From contig CM064713.1 in NCBI GenBank assembly GCA_032717465.1, positions 9,788,004 through 9,852,003 of the forward strand: 64,000 nt of DNA, written 5' to 3'. Source of the stretch: Coenobita brevimanus (Eukaryota > Arthropoda > Malacostraca > Decapoda > Coenobitidae). Position 1 is the first letter of the stretch, and each line of letters opens with the position of its first letter. The notes under the pieces are model-generated. The model searched no databases, was not told the origin of the DNA, and was given only the letters and a program-made list of their open reading frames with translations. Positions 23,661 to 38,267 of the stretch are shown piece after piece. The position numbers were made by a program, and so were the translations under genes.

Positions 23661-26211
23661 AGACTTCAAGCTTGCTCCTCTCACAATCCCAGCCTCGCTC
23701 ACAGTAGCAGTATCAATCAAAGGCCAAGGGCCAGACACTGGATCTGTTGGCTCCAAATCTTCCCTGTCCCAGTCAAACTCCTCATTCAACAACCGGTTAT
23801 AATGCTCTCTCCATGCATCTTTAATATCCTCACTGTTCACCACTACCCTTCCTTCATCATTCTTCACACACTGCTCACCTATGATATCCCGATTATCCCT
23901 GTTCACCTGACCTGCCATCCTAAAAATATTTTTCCTTTCCTCATGATTTAGGTTATCAAGTACTTGTCTCTGTGACTCAGACTTTGCCCTGTATACCTCT
24001 CTCCTAGCCCTACGCTTGGCAGCCAAATATTCCTCTTTGCTACCACCCTTCTTCCATTCCCGGAAAAGCCTTCTTTTCTCCTTAATTGCAGCTTCTACAC
24101 CCTCATCCCACCACCAAGTTACTTTATGTCTTGGTGGTCCTCTTGTCCAGCCACATGTTACATCAGTAACTCTCAAGAAATTGTTCTTGAGGGCTCTGTA
24201 CTGTTCATTAACGCCTCTGTCTACAGCTCCCTGTTCAGCCACCACTCTCCTCAACTCGCTATACAAGGCATCCCTTACTACTTGGTTTTTCAGCTTCCAT
24301 ATTTTCCTCCTAGGTACATAAGTCCTCTTTTTCATCACTTGTTCTTTAAGCACCATATCACAAATCAATAGTTTGTGCTGCTGCACACACTCCTCACTTC
24401 CTATAACTTTAACATCCCTCACTAACCTCCTATCGGCCCTCCTAACCAGAAAATAATCTATCTGACTGCTATTTCCCCCAGACTCATACGTAATTAACCT
24501 ACTGTCTCTTTTCCTAAAATATGTGTTGCACACAATCATGTCCGTTGCCTCCCCAAACTCGAGTATCCTTTCCCCTTCTGCATTCCTTAGACCATATGCA
24601 CATCCCCCATGCACTCCTTCATAACCTTGTGCTGCTTCATCTACATGACCATTTAAGTCCCCTCCCAGAATCACTATCTCATCATCCCGCATACCACCCA
24701 CTACACGTATTAAATCATTCCAAAATCTATCTTTCTCTGATTCATCCAATCCTGCCTGTGGAGCATATGCCGATATAATCACAGCTATCTTTCTTCCCAA
24801 CAGAATTTTCACTACCAATATCCTATCGCTTACTCTCAAAACATTCATAACATATTCCACCCATTTCTCCACAACCATCACACCAACACCTCCATATCCA
24901 TCTGTCCTCCCCTGCCAAAACAACTTATAGCAACAGTCTTTCCCAACAATCTTTCTGGCTGATCCACCCCTGTACCGGACTTCCTGCAAACACGCCACAT
25001 CTACAAACCTCCTACTGAATGCATCAACGACTTCCCCTGCTCTTCCCCTCAAACTTCCCACATTCCATGTGTACTCGTAAAGTAGTATGTATGTGTGTTT
25101 AAGGGTTTTGTGATCTTTTTCCCTTACTTAACCCAAGGCATCCCATTGACGCACGAGTACATCACAGTGATTTGTCACAGCTAGACCCATCGACTTACCA
25201 GTACGTCGTGCAATTGCAAGGTTCATAATTTGCACAATTTTCGCGTGTGATTTTTGGTACATATACATGGGACACCTTCCTCTACAAGATGCCAGCCAGG
25301 GACAATGCCTTACCCCACATGAGCTCCCCTCCCCCTGCATGCCATTGTCTTCTGCAATTAACCTGTTACCAGTGACCTGGCCAATAAAGACATTCAGGGC
25401 CAGAGTGATTCCCCAGTCGATGACAATGTGGAGGACAAAATTTACATAGCATTAACCCATCACGTCCCGAGCTATTTTGCACCTCCGACACCTCCCAATC
25501 CCTAGGTATTTTCGAAAATTTTTTTTTGGTTAAAACCTCTGCTTTTGGTGAGAAACATCGAAAATTCATAGACAAATCGCTCACCTGAGCTTTAAAATGC
25601 ACGATCCAGGTAGCAATACCTCCTTACCTTACGGGGTTTTCTAACAGGCTGGCACCAAAGAAAATGAGTTCTATGGGAGGGTAACTATTTCACACCACTC
25701 ATAAATGGTATTTATTTATTTACTTGGTACGAATTTATATGTAGTACGAGAGTATATTGGTTTTCAAACAGTATTATAGGCATTATAAGCATTGTTTCAA
25801 TCACTAACTCATCACCATACCTGACCTTTTTTGCCACATTACCTGATCATCATTTCTGACTGTTTCCTCCTCTAATGCTATGTAAACTTTGTCCTCCACA
25901 TTGTCATCGATTGGGGAATCACTCTGGCCCTGAATGTCTTTATTGGCCAGGTCACTGGTAACGGGTGAATTGCTGAGACAATGGCGTGCAGGGGGGTGGG
26001 AGGTTAGGCAGTGTAAGGCATTGTCCCTGCTTGGCATCTTGTAGAGGAATAGAGGAAGGTGTCCCATGTATACGTACGAAAAATCACGCACGAAAATTGA
26101 AAATTGTGCAAATTATGAATCTTGCAATTGCTCAACGTACCCGTATGTTGTCGGGACTGGCAAATGCAAAATGTTGCAACGTATCCATACGTCGACGGGA
26201 CGCCTCGGGTT
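22192..26211. repeat. Macrosatellite unit 4
   Basis: 4020 bases. It lacks the 5-base insertion, has the longest A run at the microsatellite, and has lost the GC just after the GA run. Confidence 0.95.
23661..25127 (-). pseudogene. RTE endonuclease plus linker fragment, unit 4 (uninterrupted frame)
   Basis: Endonuclease and linker are in one open frame (about 25061 down into the microsatellite) because this unit reads CTATACAAGGC where most units read CTATACTGTAGAAGGC. The frame runs on through (TC)n/(T)n as a Ser-Leu/Phe run into unrelated sequence, 563 codons in total. That tail is fortuitous. There is still no RT domain, so I call it a fragment and not a working gene. Confidence 0.85.
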
Positions 26212-26213
26212 AA
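25452..26213 (-). mobile_element. piggyBac-like inner MITE, unit 4
   Basis: TTAA at 25452-25455 and 26210-26213. It has six T near 25826, as in units 1 and 8. Confidence 0.8.
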
Positions 26214-27637
26214 AGGAAGAATCAGTCAGAAATGATGATCAGGTAATGTCGCCAAAAAAGCTCAGGTATGATGATGTGTTAGTGAGTGAAACAATGCTTA
26301 TAATATCTATATTACTGTTTGAAAACCAATACACTCTCGTACGACATATAAATTCGTACCAAATAAATAAATAAATACCGTTTATGAGTGGTGTGGAATA
26401 GTTACCCTCTCATAGAACTCGTTTTCATTGGAGCCAGCCTCAAATAGTATGGCACATCAAGGTATGAGCCCTTCCAGGCATATACAGAACAAATCCAGTG
26501 GTTCACTCACCATCGCCGTTGTGGGACCTGTTGGCTCAGGAATTTCTGGGGAGAAGAACCAGAGGGCCAATGCACATTCCAGGTTTAAGTTAGCCTCAGT
26601 TGAATGGACTGTCTGGAGGGGTATATTCAACTCATTGGTTCTCAGGTGGGGCCACATGCAGGTGGACCTCTTTGTAACCAAAGACACGATTCAGTTCCTG
26701 CCCTACATATCCGAGATGCACTGTATGCCAACAGGTGGCACGAATGTGAGAGAGGAGGACATTCATATACTTGTTTCCCTCACCTCCATCCAAAGTTCTA
26801 AAAGTAGTTAGCAATTTCATCCTTGACTGTCAGAAATTTTCTCCTAGTACTAGAGAGCTGCAAAAGGTAAGCCCAAACCCATTGCCCCTGGGGATGGCAT
26901 GCATCCTAACAGAGAAACTCCAAGCAACATTGAACTTTTATGCATGGCATTTCTCCAGCGAGTTCTAACCTTCACCGAATTTCGTGGAGGATATGCTATG
27001 AACATTATGGGCCTCCTCCACCAATCCCTCTGGACTGCTTTCCTCTGTTTCTGAGCAGAATAGAGAGGCCCTTCAATAACAGATCCCAGGTCCTGTCATT
27101 ATCTCCACCAAGGAGATTATGTTTAACCCTGCCTTTGTTTGTTTGTCTGTCTGCCTGTCTGTTAGCAGGATTATTCAAAAAGTTATGAATAGATTTTGAC
27201 TAAATTTTGTGGAACTGTGGGCCATGGCCCAAGTAATAAATGACTAAATTTTGGATCGGATCCGAATCCGGAGTATCCCCCACAATATCTCCAAAATTTC
27301 TCAGTGATTTTCAGTGAAATTTTATGGAAAGGTTGGCCATGGACCAAGAAAGAACTGATTATATTTGGGGGTGGATCCGGAACCGGATCCTATATCCACG
27401 GATCTGGATCCGGATTCTGTATCCACAGATACGGATACGGATCCTTTTTAATAGCAATGGCATTGGCGAAGATATGCGCTCTGTGAACGTTTTCTACTTC
27501 TATCGAGTTTGGTAAAGAGGAATGGCAGGATGGGGACTGTCTTAGATTTGTGCACTGTTCCCAGCATGCACTATATTTGCACAGGATGGACTCGCGGTGT
27601 CCCTTTTGCCATCTCCAAGGTCGCTTGAAAAAAAAAA

Positions 27638-27676
<39 letters not shown>

Positions 27677-30227
27677 AGACTTCAAGCTTGCTCCTCTCAC
27701 AATCCCAGCCTCGCTCACAGTAGCAGTATCAATCAAAGGCCAAGGGCCAGACACTGGATCTGTTGGCTCCAAATCTTCCCTGTCCCAGTCAAACTCCTCA
27801 TTCAACAACCGGTTATAATGCTCTCTCCATGCATCTTTAATATCCTCACTGTTCACCACTACCCTTCCTTCATCATTCTTCACACACTGCTCACCTATGA
27901 TATCCCGATTATCCCTGTTCACCTGACCTGCCATCCTAAAAATATTTTTCCTTTCCTCATGATTTAGGTTATCAAGTACTTGTCTCTGTGACTCAGACTT
28001 TGCCCTGTATACCTCTCTCCTAGCCCTACGCTTGGCAGCCAAATATTCCTCTTTGCTACCACCCTTCTTCCATTCCCGGAAAAGCCTTCTTTTCTCCTTA
28101 ATTGCAGCTTCTACACCCTCATCCCACCACCAAGTTACTTTATGTCTTGGTGGTCCTCTTGTCCAGCCACATGTTACATCAGTAACTCTCAAGAAATTGT
28201 TCTTGAGGGCTCTGTACTGTTCATTAACGCCTCTGTCTACAGCTCCCTGTTCAGCCACCACTCTCCTCAACTCGCTATACAAGGCATCCCTTACTACTTG
28301 GTTTTTCAGCTTCCATATTTTCCTCCTAGGTACATAAGTCCTCTTTTTCATCACTTGTTCTTTAAGCACCATATCACAAATCAATAGTTTGTGCTGCTGC
28401 ACACACTCCTCACTTCCTATAACTTTAACATCCCTCACTAACCTCCTATCGGCCCTCCTAACCAGAAAATAATCTATCTGACTGCTATTTCCCCCAGACT
28501 CATACGTAATTAACCTACTGTCTCTTTTCCTAAAATATGTGTTGCACACAATCATGTCCGTTGCCTCCCCAAACTCGAGTATCCTTTCCCCTTCTGCATT
28601 CCTTAGACCATATGCACATCCCCCATGCACTCCTTCATAACCTTGTGCTGCTTCATCTACATGACCATTTAAGTCCCCTCCCAGAATCACTATCTCATCA
28701 TCCCGCATACCACCCACTACACGTATTAAATCATTCCAAAATCTATCTTTCTCTGATTCATCCAATCCTGCCTGTGGAGCATATGCCGATATAATCACAG
28801 CTATCTTTCTTCCCAACAGAATTTTCACTACCAATATCCTATCGCTTACTCTCAAAACATTCATAACATATTCCACCCATTTCTCCACAACCATCACACC
28901 AACACCTCCATATCCATCTGTCCTCCCCTGCCAAAACAACTTATAGCAACAGTCTTTCCCAACAATCTTTCTGGCTGATCCACCCCTGTACCGGACTTCC
29001 TGCAAACACGCCACATCTACAAACCTCCTACTGAATGCATCAACGACTTCCCCTGCTCTTCCCCTCAAACTTCCCACATTCCATGTGTACTCGTAAAGTA
29101 GTATGTATGTGTGTTTAAGGGTTTTGTGATCTTTTTCCCTTACTTAACCCAAGGCATCCCATTGACGCACGAGTACATCACAGTGATTTGTCACAGCTAG
29201 ACCCATCGACTTACCAGTACGTCGTGCAATTGCAAGGTTCATAATTTGCACAATTTTCGCGTGTGATTTTTGGTACATATACATGGGACACCTTCCTCTA
29301 CAAGATGCCAGCCAGGGACAATGCCTTACCCCACATGAGCTCCCCTCCCCTGCATGCCATTGTCTTCTGCAATTAACCTGTTACCAGTGACCTGGCCAAT
29401 AAAGACATTCAGGGCCAGAGTGATTCCCCAGTCGATGACAATGTGGAGGACAAAATTTACATAGCATTAACCCATCACGTCCCGAGCTATTTTGCACCTC
29501 CGACACCTCCCAATCCCTAGGTATTTTCGAAAAAATTTTTTTGGTTAAAACCTCTGCTTTTGGTGAGAAACATCGAAAATTCATAGACAAATCGCTCACC
29601 TGAGCTTTAAAATGCACGATCCAGGTAGCAATACCTCCTTACCTTACGGGGTTTTCTAACAGGCTGGCACCAAAGAAAATGAGTTCTATGGGAGGGTAAC
29701 TATTTCACACCACTCATAAATGGTATTTATTTATTTACTTGGTACGAATTTATATGTAGTACGAGAGTATATTGGTTTTCAAACAGTATTATAGGCATTA
29801 TAAGCATTGTTTCAATCACTAACTCATCACCATACCTGACCTTTTTTTGCCACATTACCTGATCATCATTTCTGACTGTTTCCTCCTCTAATGCTATGTA
29901 AACTTTGTCCTCCACATTGTCATCGATTGGGGAATCACTCTGGCCCTGAATGTCTTTATTGGCCAGGTCACTGGTAACGGGTGAATTGCTGAGACAATGG
30001 CGTGCAGGGGGGTGGGAGGTTAGGCAGTGTAAGGCATTGTCCCTGCTTGGCATCTTGTAGAGGAATAGAGGAAGGTGTCCCATGTATACGTACGAAAAAT
30101 CACGCACGAAAATTGAAAATTGTGCAAATTATGAATCTTGCAATTGCTCAACGTACCCGTATGTTGTCGGGACTGGCAAATGCAAAATGTTGCAACGTAT
30201 CCATACGTCGACGGGACGCCTCGGGTT
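26212..30227. repeat. Macrosatellite unit 5
   Basis: 4016 bases. It lacks the 5-base insertion like its neighbour unit 4. It has one C fewer near 29345 (shared with unit 6) and an altered A/T run near 29532. Confidence 0.95.
27674..29143 (-). pseudogene. RTE endonuclease plus linker fragment, unit 5 (uninterrupted frame)
   Basis: The second copy with endonuclease and linker in a single frame (29077 into the microsatellite; 511 codons including a fortuitous tail to 27542). The motifs are the same as in unit 1 and the RT is missing. Confidence 0.85.
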
Positions 30228-30229
30228 AA
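29467..30229 (-). mobile_element. piggyBac-like inner MITE, unit 5
   Basis: TTAA at 29467-29470 and 30226-30229 flank the same MITE as in unit 1. Confidence 0.8.
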
Positions 30230-31649
30230 AGGAAGAATCAGTCAGAAATGATGATCAGGTAATGTCGCCAAAAAAGCTCAGGTATGATGATGTGTTAGTG
30301 AGTGAAACAATGCTTATAATATCTATATTACTGTTTGAAAACCAATACACTCTCGTACGACATATAAATTCGTACCAAATAAATAAATAAATACCGTTTA
30401 TGAGTGGTGTGGAATAGTTACCCTCTCATAGAACTCGTTTTCATTGGAGCCAGCCTCAAATAGTATGGCACATCAAGGTATGAGCCCTTCCAGGCATATA
30501 CAGAACAAATCCAGTGGTTCACTCACCATCGCCGTTGTGGGACCTGTTGGCTCAGGAATTTCTGGGGAGAAGAACCAGAGGGCCAATGCACATTCCAGGT
30601 TTAAGTTAGCCTCAGTTGAATGGACTGTCTGGAGGGGTATATTCAACTCATTGGTTCTCAGGTGGGGCCACATGCAGGTGGACCTCTTTGTAACCAAAGA
30701 CACGATTCAGTTCCTGCCCTACATATCCGAGATGCACTGTATGCCAACAGGTGGCACGAATGTGAGAGAGGAGGACATTCATATACTTGTTTCCCTCACC
30801 TCCATCCAAAGTTCTAAAAGTAGTTAGCAATTTCATCCTTGACTGTCAGAAATTTTCTCCTAGTACTAGAGAGCTGCAAAAGGTAAGCCCAAACCCATTG
30901 CCCCTGGGGATGGCATGCATCCTAACAGAGAAACTCCAAGCAACATTGAACTTTTATGCATGGCATTTCTCCAGCGAGTTCTAACCTTCACCGAATTTCG
31001 TGGAGGATATGCTATGAACATTATGGGCCTCCTCCACCAATCCCTCTGGACTGCTTTCCTCTGTTTCTGAGCAGAATAGAGAGGCCCTTCAATAACAGAT
31101 CCCAGGTCCTGTCATTATCTCCACCAAGGAGATTATGTTTAACCCTGCCTTTGTTTGTTTGTCTGTCTGCCTGTCTGTTAGCAGGATTATTCAAAAAGTT
31201 ATGAATAGATTTTGACTAAATTTTGTGGAACTGTGGGCCATGGCCCAAGTAATAAATGACTAAATTTTGGATCGGATCCGAATCCGGAGTATCCCCCACA
31301 ATATCTCCAAAATTTCTCAGTGATTTTCAGTGAAATTTTATGGAAAGGTTGGCCATGGACCAAGAAAGAACTGATTATATTTGGGGGTGGATCCGGAACC
31401 GGATCCTATATCCACGGATCTGGATCCGGATTCTGTATCCACAGATACGGATACGGATCCTTTTTAATAGCAATGGCATTGGCGAAGATATGCGCTCTGT
31501 GAACGTTTTCTACTTCTATCGAGTTTGGTAAAGAGGAATGGCAGGATGGGGACTGTCTTAGATTTGTGCACTGTTCCCAGCATGCACTATATTTGCACAG
31601 GATGGACTCGCGGTGTCCCTTTTGCCATCTCCAAGGTCGCTTGAAAAAA

Positions 31650-31688
<39 letters not shown>

Positions 31689-34244
31689 AGACTTCAAGCT
31701 TGCTCCTCTCACAATCCCAGCCTCGCTCACAGTAGCAGTATCAATCAAAGGCCAAGGGCCAGACACTGGATCTGTTGGCTCCAAATCTTCCCTGTCCCAG
31801 TCAAACTCCTCATTCAACAACCGGTTATAATGCTCTCTCCATGCATCTTTAATATCCTCACTGTTCACCACTACCCTTCCTTCATCATTCTTCACACACT
31901 GCTCACCTATGATATCCCGATTATCCCTGTTCACCTGACCTGCCATCCTAAAAATATTTTTCCTTTCCTCATGATTTAGGTTATCAAGTACTTGTCTCTG
32001 TGACTCAGACTTTGCCCTGTATACCTCTCTCCTAGCCCTACGCTTGGCAGCCAAATATTCCTCTTTGCTACCACCCTTCTTCCATTCCCGGAAAAGCCTT
32101 CTTTTCTCCTTAATTGCAGCTTCTACACCCTCATCCCACCACCAAGTTACTTTATGTCTTGGTGGTCCTCTTGTCCAGCCACATGTTACATCAGTAACTC
32201 TCAAGAAATTGTTCTTGAGGGCTCTGTACTGTTCATTAACGCCTCTGTCTACAGCTCCCTGTTCAGCCACCACTCTCCTCAACTCGCTATACTGTAGAAG
32301 GCATCCCTTACTACTTGGTTTTTCAGCTTCCATATTTTCCTCCTAGGTACATAAGTCCTCTTTTTCATCACTTGTTCTTTAAGCACCATATCACAAATCA
32401 ATAGTTTGTGCTGCTGCACACACTCCTCACTTCCTATAACTTTAACATCCCTCACTAACCTCCTATCGGCCCTCCTAACCAGAAAATAATCTATCTGACT
32501 GCTATTTCCCCCAGACTCATACGTAATTAACCTACTGTCTCTTTTCCTAAAATATGTGTTGCACACAATCATGTCCGTTGCCTCCCCAAACTCGAGTATC
32601 CTTTCCCCTTCTGCATTCCTTAGACCATATGCACATCCCCCATGCACTCCTTCATAACCTTGTGCTGCTTCATCTACATGACCATTTAAGTCCCCTCCCA
32701 GAATCACTATCTCATCATCCCGCATACCACCCACTACACGTATTAAATCATTCCAAAATCTATCTTTCTCTGATTCATCCAATCCTGCCTGTGGAGCATA
32801 TGCCGATATAATCACAGCTATCTTTCTTCCCAACAGAATTTTCACTACCAATATCCTATCGCTTACTCTCAAAACATTCATAACATATTCCACCCATTTC
32901 TCCACAACCATCACACCAACACCTCCATATCCATCTGTCCTCCCCTGCCAAAACAACTTATAGCAACAGTCTTTCCCAACAATCTTTCTGGCTGATCCAC
33001 CCCTGTACCGGACTTCCTGCAAACACGCCACATCTACAAACCTCCTACTGAATGCATCAACGACTTCCCCTGCTCTTCCCCTCAAACTTCCCACATTCCA
33101 TGTGTACTCGTAAAGTAGTATGTATGTGTGTTTAAGGGTTTTGTGATCTTTTTCCCTTACTTAACCCAAGGCATCCCATTGACGCACGAGTACATCACAG
33201 TGATTTGTCACAGCTAGACCCATCGACTTACCAGTACGTCGTGCAATTGCAAGGTTCATAATTTGCACAATTTTCGCGTGTGATTTTTGGTACATATACA
33301 TGGGACACCTTCCTCTACAAGATGCCAGCCAGGGACAATGCCTTACCCCACATGAGCTCCCCTCCCCTGCATGCCATTGTCTTCTGCAATTAACCTGTTA
33401 CCAGTGACCTGGCCAATAAAGACATTCAGGGCCAGAGTGATTCCCCAGTCGATGACAATGTGGAGGACAAAATTTACATAGCATTAACCCATCACGTCCC
33501 GAGCTATTTTGCACCTCCGACACCTCCCAATCCCTAGGTATTTTCGAAAATTTTTTTTTGGTTAAAACCTCTGCTTTTGGTGAGAAACATCGAAAATTCA
33601 TAGACAAATCGCTCACCTGAGCTTTAAAATGCACGATCCAGGTAGCAATACCTCCTTACCTTACGGGGTTTTCTAACAGGCTGGCACCAAAGAAAATGAG
33701 TTCTATGGGAGGGTAACTATTTCACACCACTCATAAATGGTATTTATTTATTTACTTGGTACGAATTTATATGTAGTACGAGAGTATATTGGTTTTCAAA
33801 CAGTATTATAGGCATTATAAGCATTGTTTCAATCACTAACTCATCACCATACCTGACCTTTTTTTGCCACATTACCTGATCATCATTTCTGACTGTTTCC
33901 TCCTCTAATGCTATGTAAACTTTGTCCTCCACATTGTCATCGATTGGGGAATCACTCTGGCCCTGAATGTCTTTATTGGCCAGGTCACTGGTAACGGGTG
34001 AATTGCTGAGACAATGGCGTGCAGGGGGGTGGGAGGTTAGGCAGTGTAAGGCATTGTCCCTGCTTGGCATCTTGTAGAGGAATAGAGGAAGGTGTCCCAT
34101 GTATACGTACGAAAAATCACGCACGAAAATTGAAAATTGTGCAAATTATGAATCTTGCAATTGCTCAACGTACCCGTATGTTGTCGGGACTGGCAAATGC
34201 AAAATGTTGCAACGTATCCATACGTCGACGGGACGCCTCGGGTT
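30228..34244. repeat. Macrosatellite unit 6
   Basis: 4017 bases. It has the 5-base insertion and shares the missing C near 33363 with unit 5. Confidence 0.95.
31686..33160 (-). pseudogene. RTE endonuclease plus linker fragment, unit 6 (5-base insertion)
   Basis: Endonuclease frame 33094-32279 intact, then the shared 5-base insertion near 32294; linker frame 32333-31686. Confidence 0.85.
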
Positions 34245-34246
34245 AA
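33484..34246 (-). mobile_element. piggyBac-like inner MITE, unit 6
   Basis: TTAA at 33484-33487 and 34243-34246 flank the same MITE as in unit 1. Confidence 0.8.
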
Positions 34247-35670
34247 AGGAAGAATCAGTCAGAAATGATGATCAGGTAATGTCGCCAAAAAAGCTCAGGT
34301 ATGATGATGTGTTAGTGAGTGAAACAATGCTTATAATATCTATATTACTGTTTGAAAACCAATACACTCTCGTACGACATATAAATTCGTACCAAATAAA
34401 TAAATAAATACCGTTTATGAGTGGTGTGGAATAGTTACCCTCTCATAGAACTCGTTTTCATTGGAGCCAGCCTCAAATAGTATGGCACATCAAGGTATGA
34501 GCCCTTCCAGGCATATACAGAACAAATCCAGTGGTTCACTCACCATCGCCGTTGTGGGACCTGTTGGCTCAGGAATTTCTGGGGAGAAGAACCAGAGGGC
34601 CAATGCACATTCCAGGTTTAAGTTAGCCTCAGTTGAATGGACTGTCTGGAGGGGTATATTCAACTCATTGGTTCTCAGGTGGGGCCACATGCAGGTGGAC
34701 CTCTTTGTAACCAAAGACACGATTCAGTTCCTGCCCTACATATCCGAGATGCACTGTATGCCAACAGGTGGCACGAATGTGAGAGAGGAGGACATTCATA
34801 TACTTGTTTCCCTCACCTCCATCCAAAGTTCTAAAAGTAGTTAGCAATTTCATCCTTGACTGTCAGAAATTTTCTCCTAGTACTAGAGAGCTGCAAAAGG
34901 TAAGCCCAAACCCATTGCCCCTGGGGATGGCATGCATCCTAACAGAGAAACTCCAAGCAACATTGAACTTTTATGCATGGCATTTCTCCAGCGAGTTCTA
35001 ACCTTCACCGAATTTCGTGGAGGATATGCTATGAACATTATGGGCCTCCTCCACCAATCCCTCTGGACTGCTTTCCTCTGTTTCTGAGCAGAATAGAGAG
35101 GCCCTTCAATAACAGATCCCAGGTCCTGTCATTATCTCCACCAAGGAGATTATGTTTAACCCTGCCTTTGTTTGTTTGTCTGTCTGCCTGTCTGTTAGCA
35201 GGATTATTCAAAAAGTTATGAATAGATTTTGACTAAATTTTGTGGAACTGTGGGCCATGGCCCAAGTAATAAATGACTAAATTTTGGATCGGATCCGAAT
35301 CCGGAGTATCCCCCACAATATCTCCAAAATTTCTCAGTGATTTTCAGTGAAATTTTATGGAAAGGTTGGCCATGGACCAAGAAAGAACTGATTATATTTG
35401 GGGGTGGATCCGGAACCGGATCCTATATCCACGGATCTGGATCCGGATTCTGTATCCACAGATACGGATACGGATCCTTTTTAATAGCAATGGCATTGGC
35501 GAAGATATGCGCTCTGTGAACGTTTTCTACTTCTATCGAGTTTGGTAAAGAGGAATGGCAGGATGGGGACTGTCTTAGATTTGTGCACTGTTCCCAGCAT
35601 GCACTATATTTGCACAGGATGGACTCGCGGTGTCCCTTTTGCCATCTCCAAGGTCGCTTGAAAAAAAAAA

Positions 35671-35709
<39 letters not shown>

Positions 35710-38265
35710 AGACTTCAAGCTTGCTCCTCTCACAATCCCAGCCTCGCTCACAGTAGCAGTATCAATCAAAGGCCAAGGGCCAGACACTGGATCTGTTGGC
35801 TCCAAATCTTCCCTGTCCCAGTCAAACTCCTCATTCAACAACCGGTTATAATGCTCTCTCCATGCATCTTTAATATCCTCACTGTTCACCACTACCCTTC
35901 CTTCATCATTCTTCACACACTGCTCACCTATGATATCCCGATTATCCCTGTTCACCTGACCTGCCATCCTAAAAATATTTTTCCTTTCCTCATGATTTAG
36001 GTTATCAAGTACTTGTCTCTGTGACTCAGACTTTGCCCTGTATACCTCTCTCCTAGCCCTACGCTTGGCAGCCAAATATTCCTCTTTGCTACCACCCTTC
36101 TTCCATTCCCGGAAAAGCCTTCTTTTCTCCTTAATTGCAGCTTCTACACCCTCATCCCACCACCAAGTTACTTTATGTCTTGGTGGTCCTCTTGTCCAGC
36201 CACATGTTACATCAGTAACTCTCAAGAAATTGTTCTTGAGGGCTCTGTACTGTTCATTAACGCCTCTGTCTACAGCTCCCTGTTCAGCCACCACTCTCCT
36301 CAACTCGCTATACTGTAGAAGGCATCCCTTACTACTTGGTTTTTCAGCTTCCATATTTTCCTCCTAGGTACATAAGTCCTCTTTTTCATCACTTGTTCTT
36401 TAAGCACCATATCACAAATCAATAGTTTGTGCTGCTGCACACACTCCTCACTTCCTATAACTTTAACATCCCTCACTAACCTCCTATCGGCCCTCCTAAC
36501 CAGAAAATAATCTATCTGACTGCTATTTCCCCCAGACTCATACGTAATTAACCTACTGTCTCTTTTCCTAAAATATGTGTTGCACACAATCATGTCCGTT
36601 GCCTCCCCAAACTCGAGTATCCTTTCCCCTTCTGCATTCCTTAGACCATATGCACATCCCCCATGCACTCCTTCATAACCTTGTGCTGCTTCATCTACAT
36701 GACCATTTAAGTCCCCTCCCAGAATCACTATCTCATCATCCCGCATACCACCCACTACACGTATTAAATCATTCCAAAATCTATCTTTCTCTGATTCATC
36801 CAATCCTGCCTGTGGAGCATATGCCGATATAATCACAGCTATCTTTCTTCCCAACAGAATTTTCACTACCAATATCCTATCGCTTACTCTCAAAACATTC
36901 ATAACATATTCCACCCATTTCTCCACAACCATCACACCAACACCTCCATATCCATCTGTCCTCCCCTGCCAAAACAACTTATAGCAACAGTCTTTCCCAA
37001 CAATCTTTCTGGCTGATCCACCCCTGTACCGGACTTCCTGCAAACACGCCACATCTACAAACCTCCTACTGAATGCATCAACGACTTCCCCTGCTCTTCC
37101 CCTCAAACTTCCCACATTCCATGTGTACTCGTAAAGTAGTATGTATGTGTGTTTAAGGGTTTTGTGATCTTTTTCCCTTACTTAACCCAAGGCATCCCAT
37201 TGACGCACGAGTACATCACAGTGATTTGTCACAGCTAGACCCATCGACTTACCAGTACGTCGTGCAATTGCAAGGTTCATAATTTGCACAATTTTCGCGT
37301 GTGATTTTTGGTACATATACATGGGACACCTTCCTCTACAAGATGCCAGCCAGGGACAATGCCTTACCCCACATGAGCTCCCCTCCCCCTGCATGCCATT
37401 GTCTTCTGCAATTAACCTGTTACCAGTGACCTGGCCAATAAAGACATTCAGGGCCAGAGTGATTCCCCAGTCGATGACAATGTGGAGGACAAAATTTACA
37501 TAGCATTAACCCATCACGTCCCGAGCTATTTTGCACCTCCGACACCTCCCAATCCCTAGGTATTTTCGAAAATTTTTTTTGGTTAAAACCTCTGCTTTTG
37601 GTGAGAAACATCGAAAATTCATAGACAAATCGCTCACCTGAGCTTTAAAATGCACGATCCAGGTAGCAATACCTCCTTACCTTACGGGGTTTTCTAACAG
37701 GCTGGCACCAAAGAAAATGAGTTCTATGGGAGGGTAACTATTTCACACCACTCATAAATGGTATTTATTTATTTACTTGGTACGAATTTATATGTAGTAC
37801 GAGAGTATATTGGTTTTCAAACAGTATTATAGGCATTATAAGCATTGTTTCAATCACTAACTCATCACCATACCTGACCTTTTTTTGCCACATTACCTGA
37901 TCATCATTTCTGACTGTTTCCTCCTCTAATGCTATGTAAACTTTGTCCTCCACATTGTCATCGATTGGGGAATCACTCTGGCCCTGAATGTCTTTATTGG
38001 CCAGGTCACTGGTAACGGGTGAATTGCTGAGACAATGGCGTGCAGGGGGGTGGGAGGTTAGGCAGTGTAAGGCATTGTCCCTGCTTGGCATCTTGTAGAG
38101 GAATAGAGGAAGGTGTCCCATGTATACGTACGAAAAATCACGCACGAAAATTGAAAATTGTGCAAATTATGAATCTTGCAATTGCTCAACGTACCCGTAT
38201 GTTGTCGGGACTGGCAAATGCAAAATGTTGCAACGTATCCATACGTCGACGGGACGCCTCGGGTT
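34245..38265. repeat. Macrosatellite unit 7
   Basis: 4021 bases with the 5-base insertion. It has a shorter T run near 37572, as in unit 3. Confidence 0.95.
35707..37181 (-). pseudogene. RTE endonuclease plus linker fragment, unit 7 (5-base insertion)
   Basis: Endonuclease frame 37115-36300, insertion near 36315, linker frame 36354 down to the microsatellite. Confidence 0.85.
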
Positions 38266-38267
38266 AA
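37506..38267 (-). mobile_element. piggyBac-like inner MITE, unit 7
   Basis: TTAA at 37506-37509 and 38264-38267 flank the same MITE as in unit 1. Confidence 0.8.

Noticed and set aside
23370..25061. A 563-codon fusion protein with Ser-Leu and Phe runs
   Set aside because: The tail is the translated (TC)n/(T)n microsatellite and unrelated flanking sequence; tract length varies between units and changes the frame.
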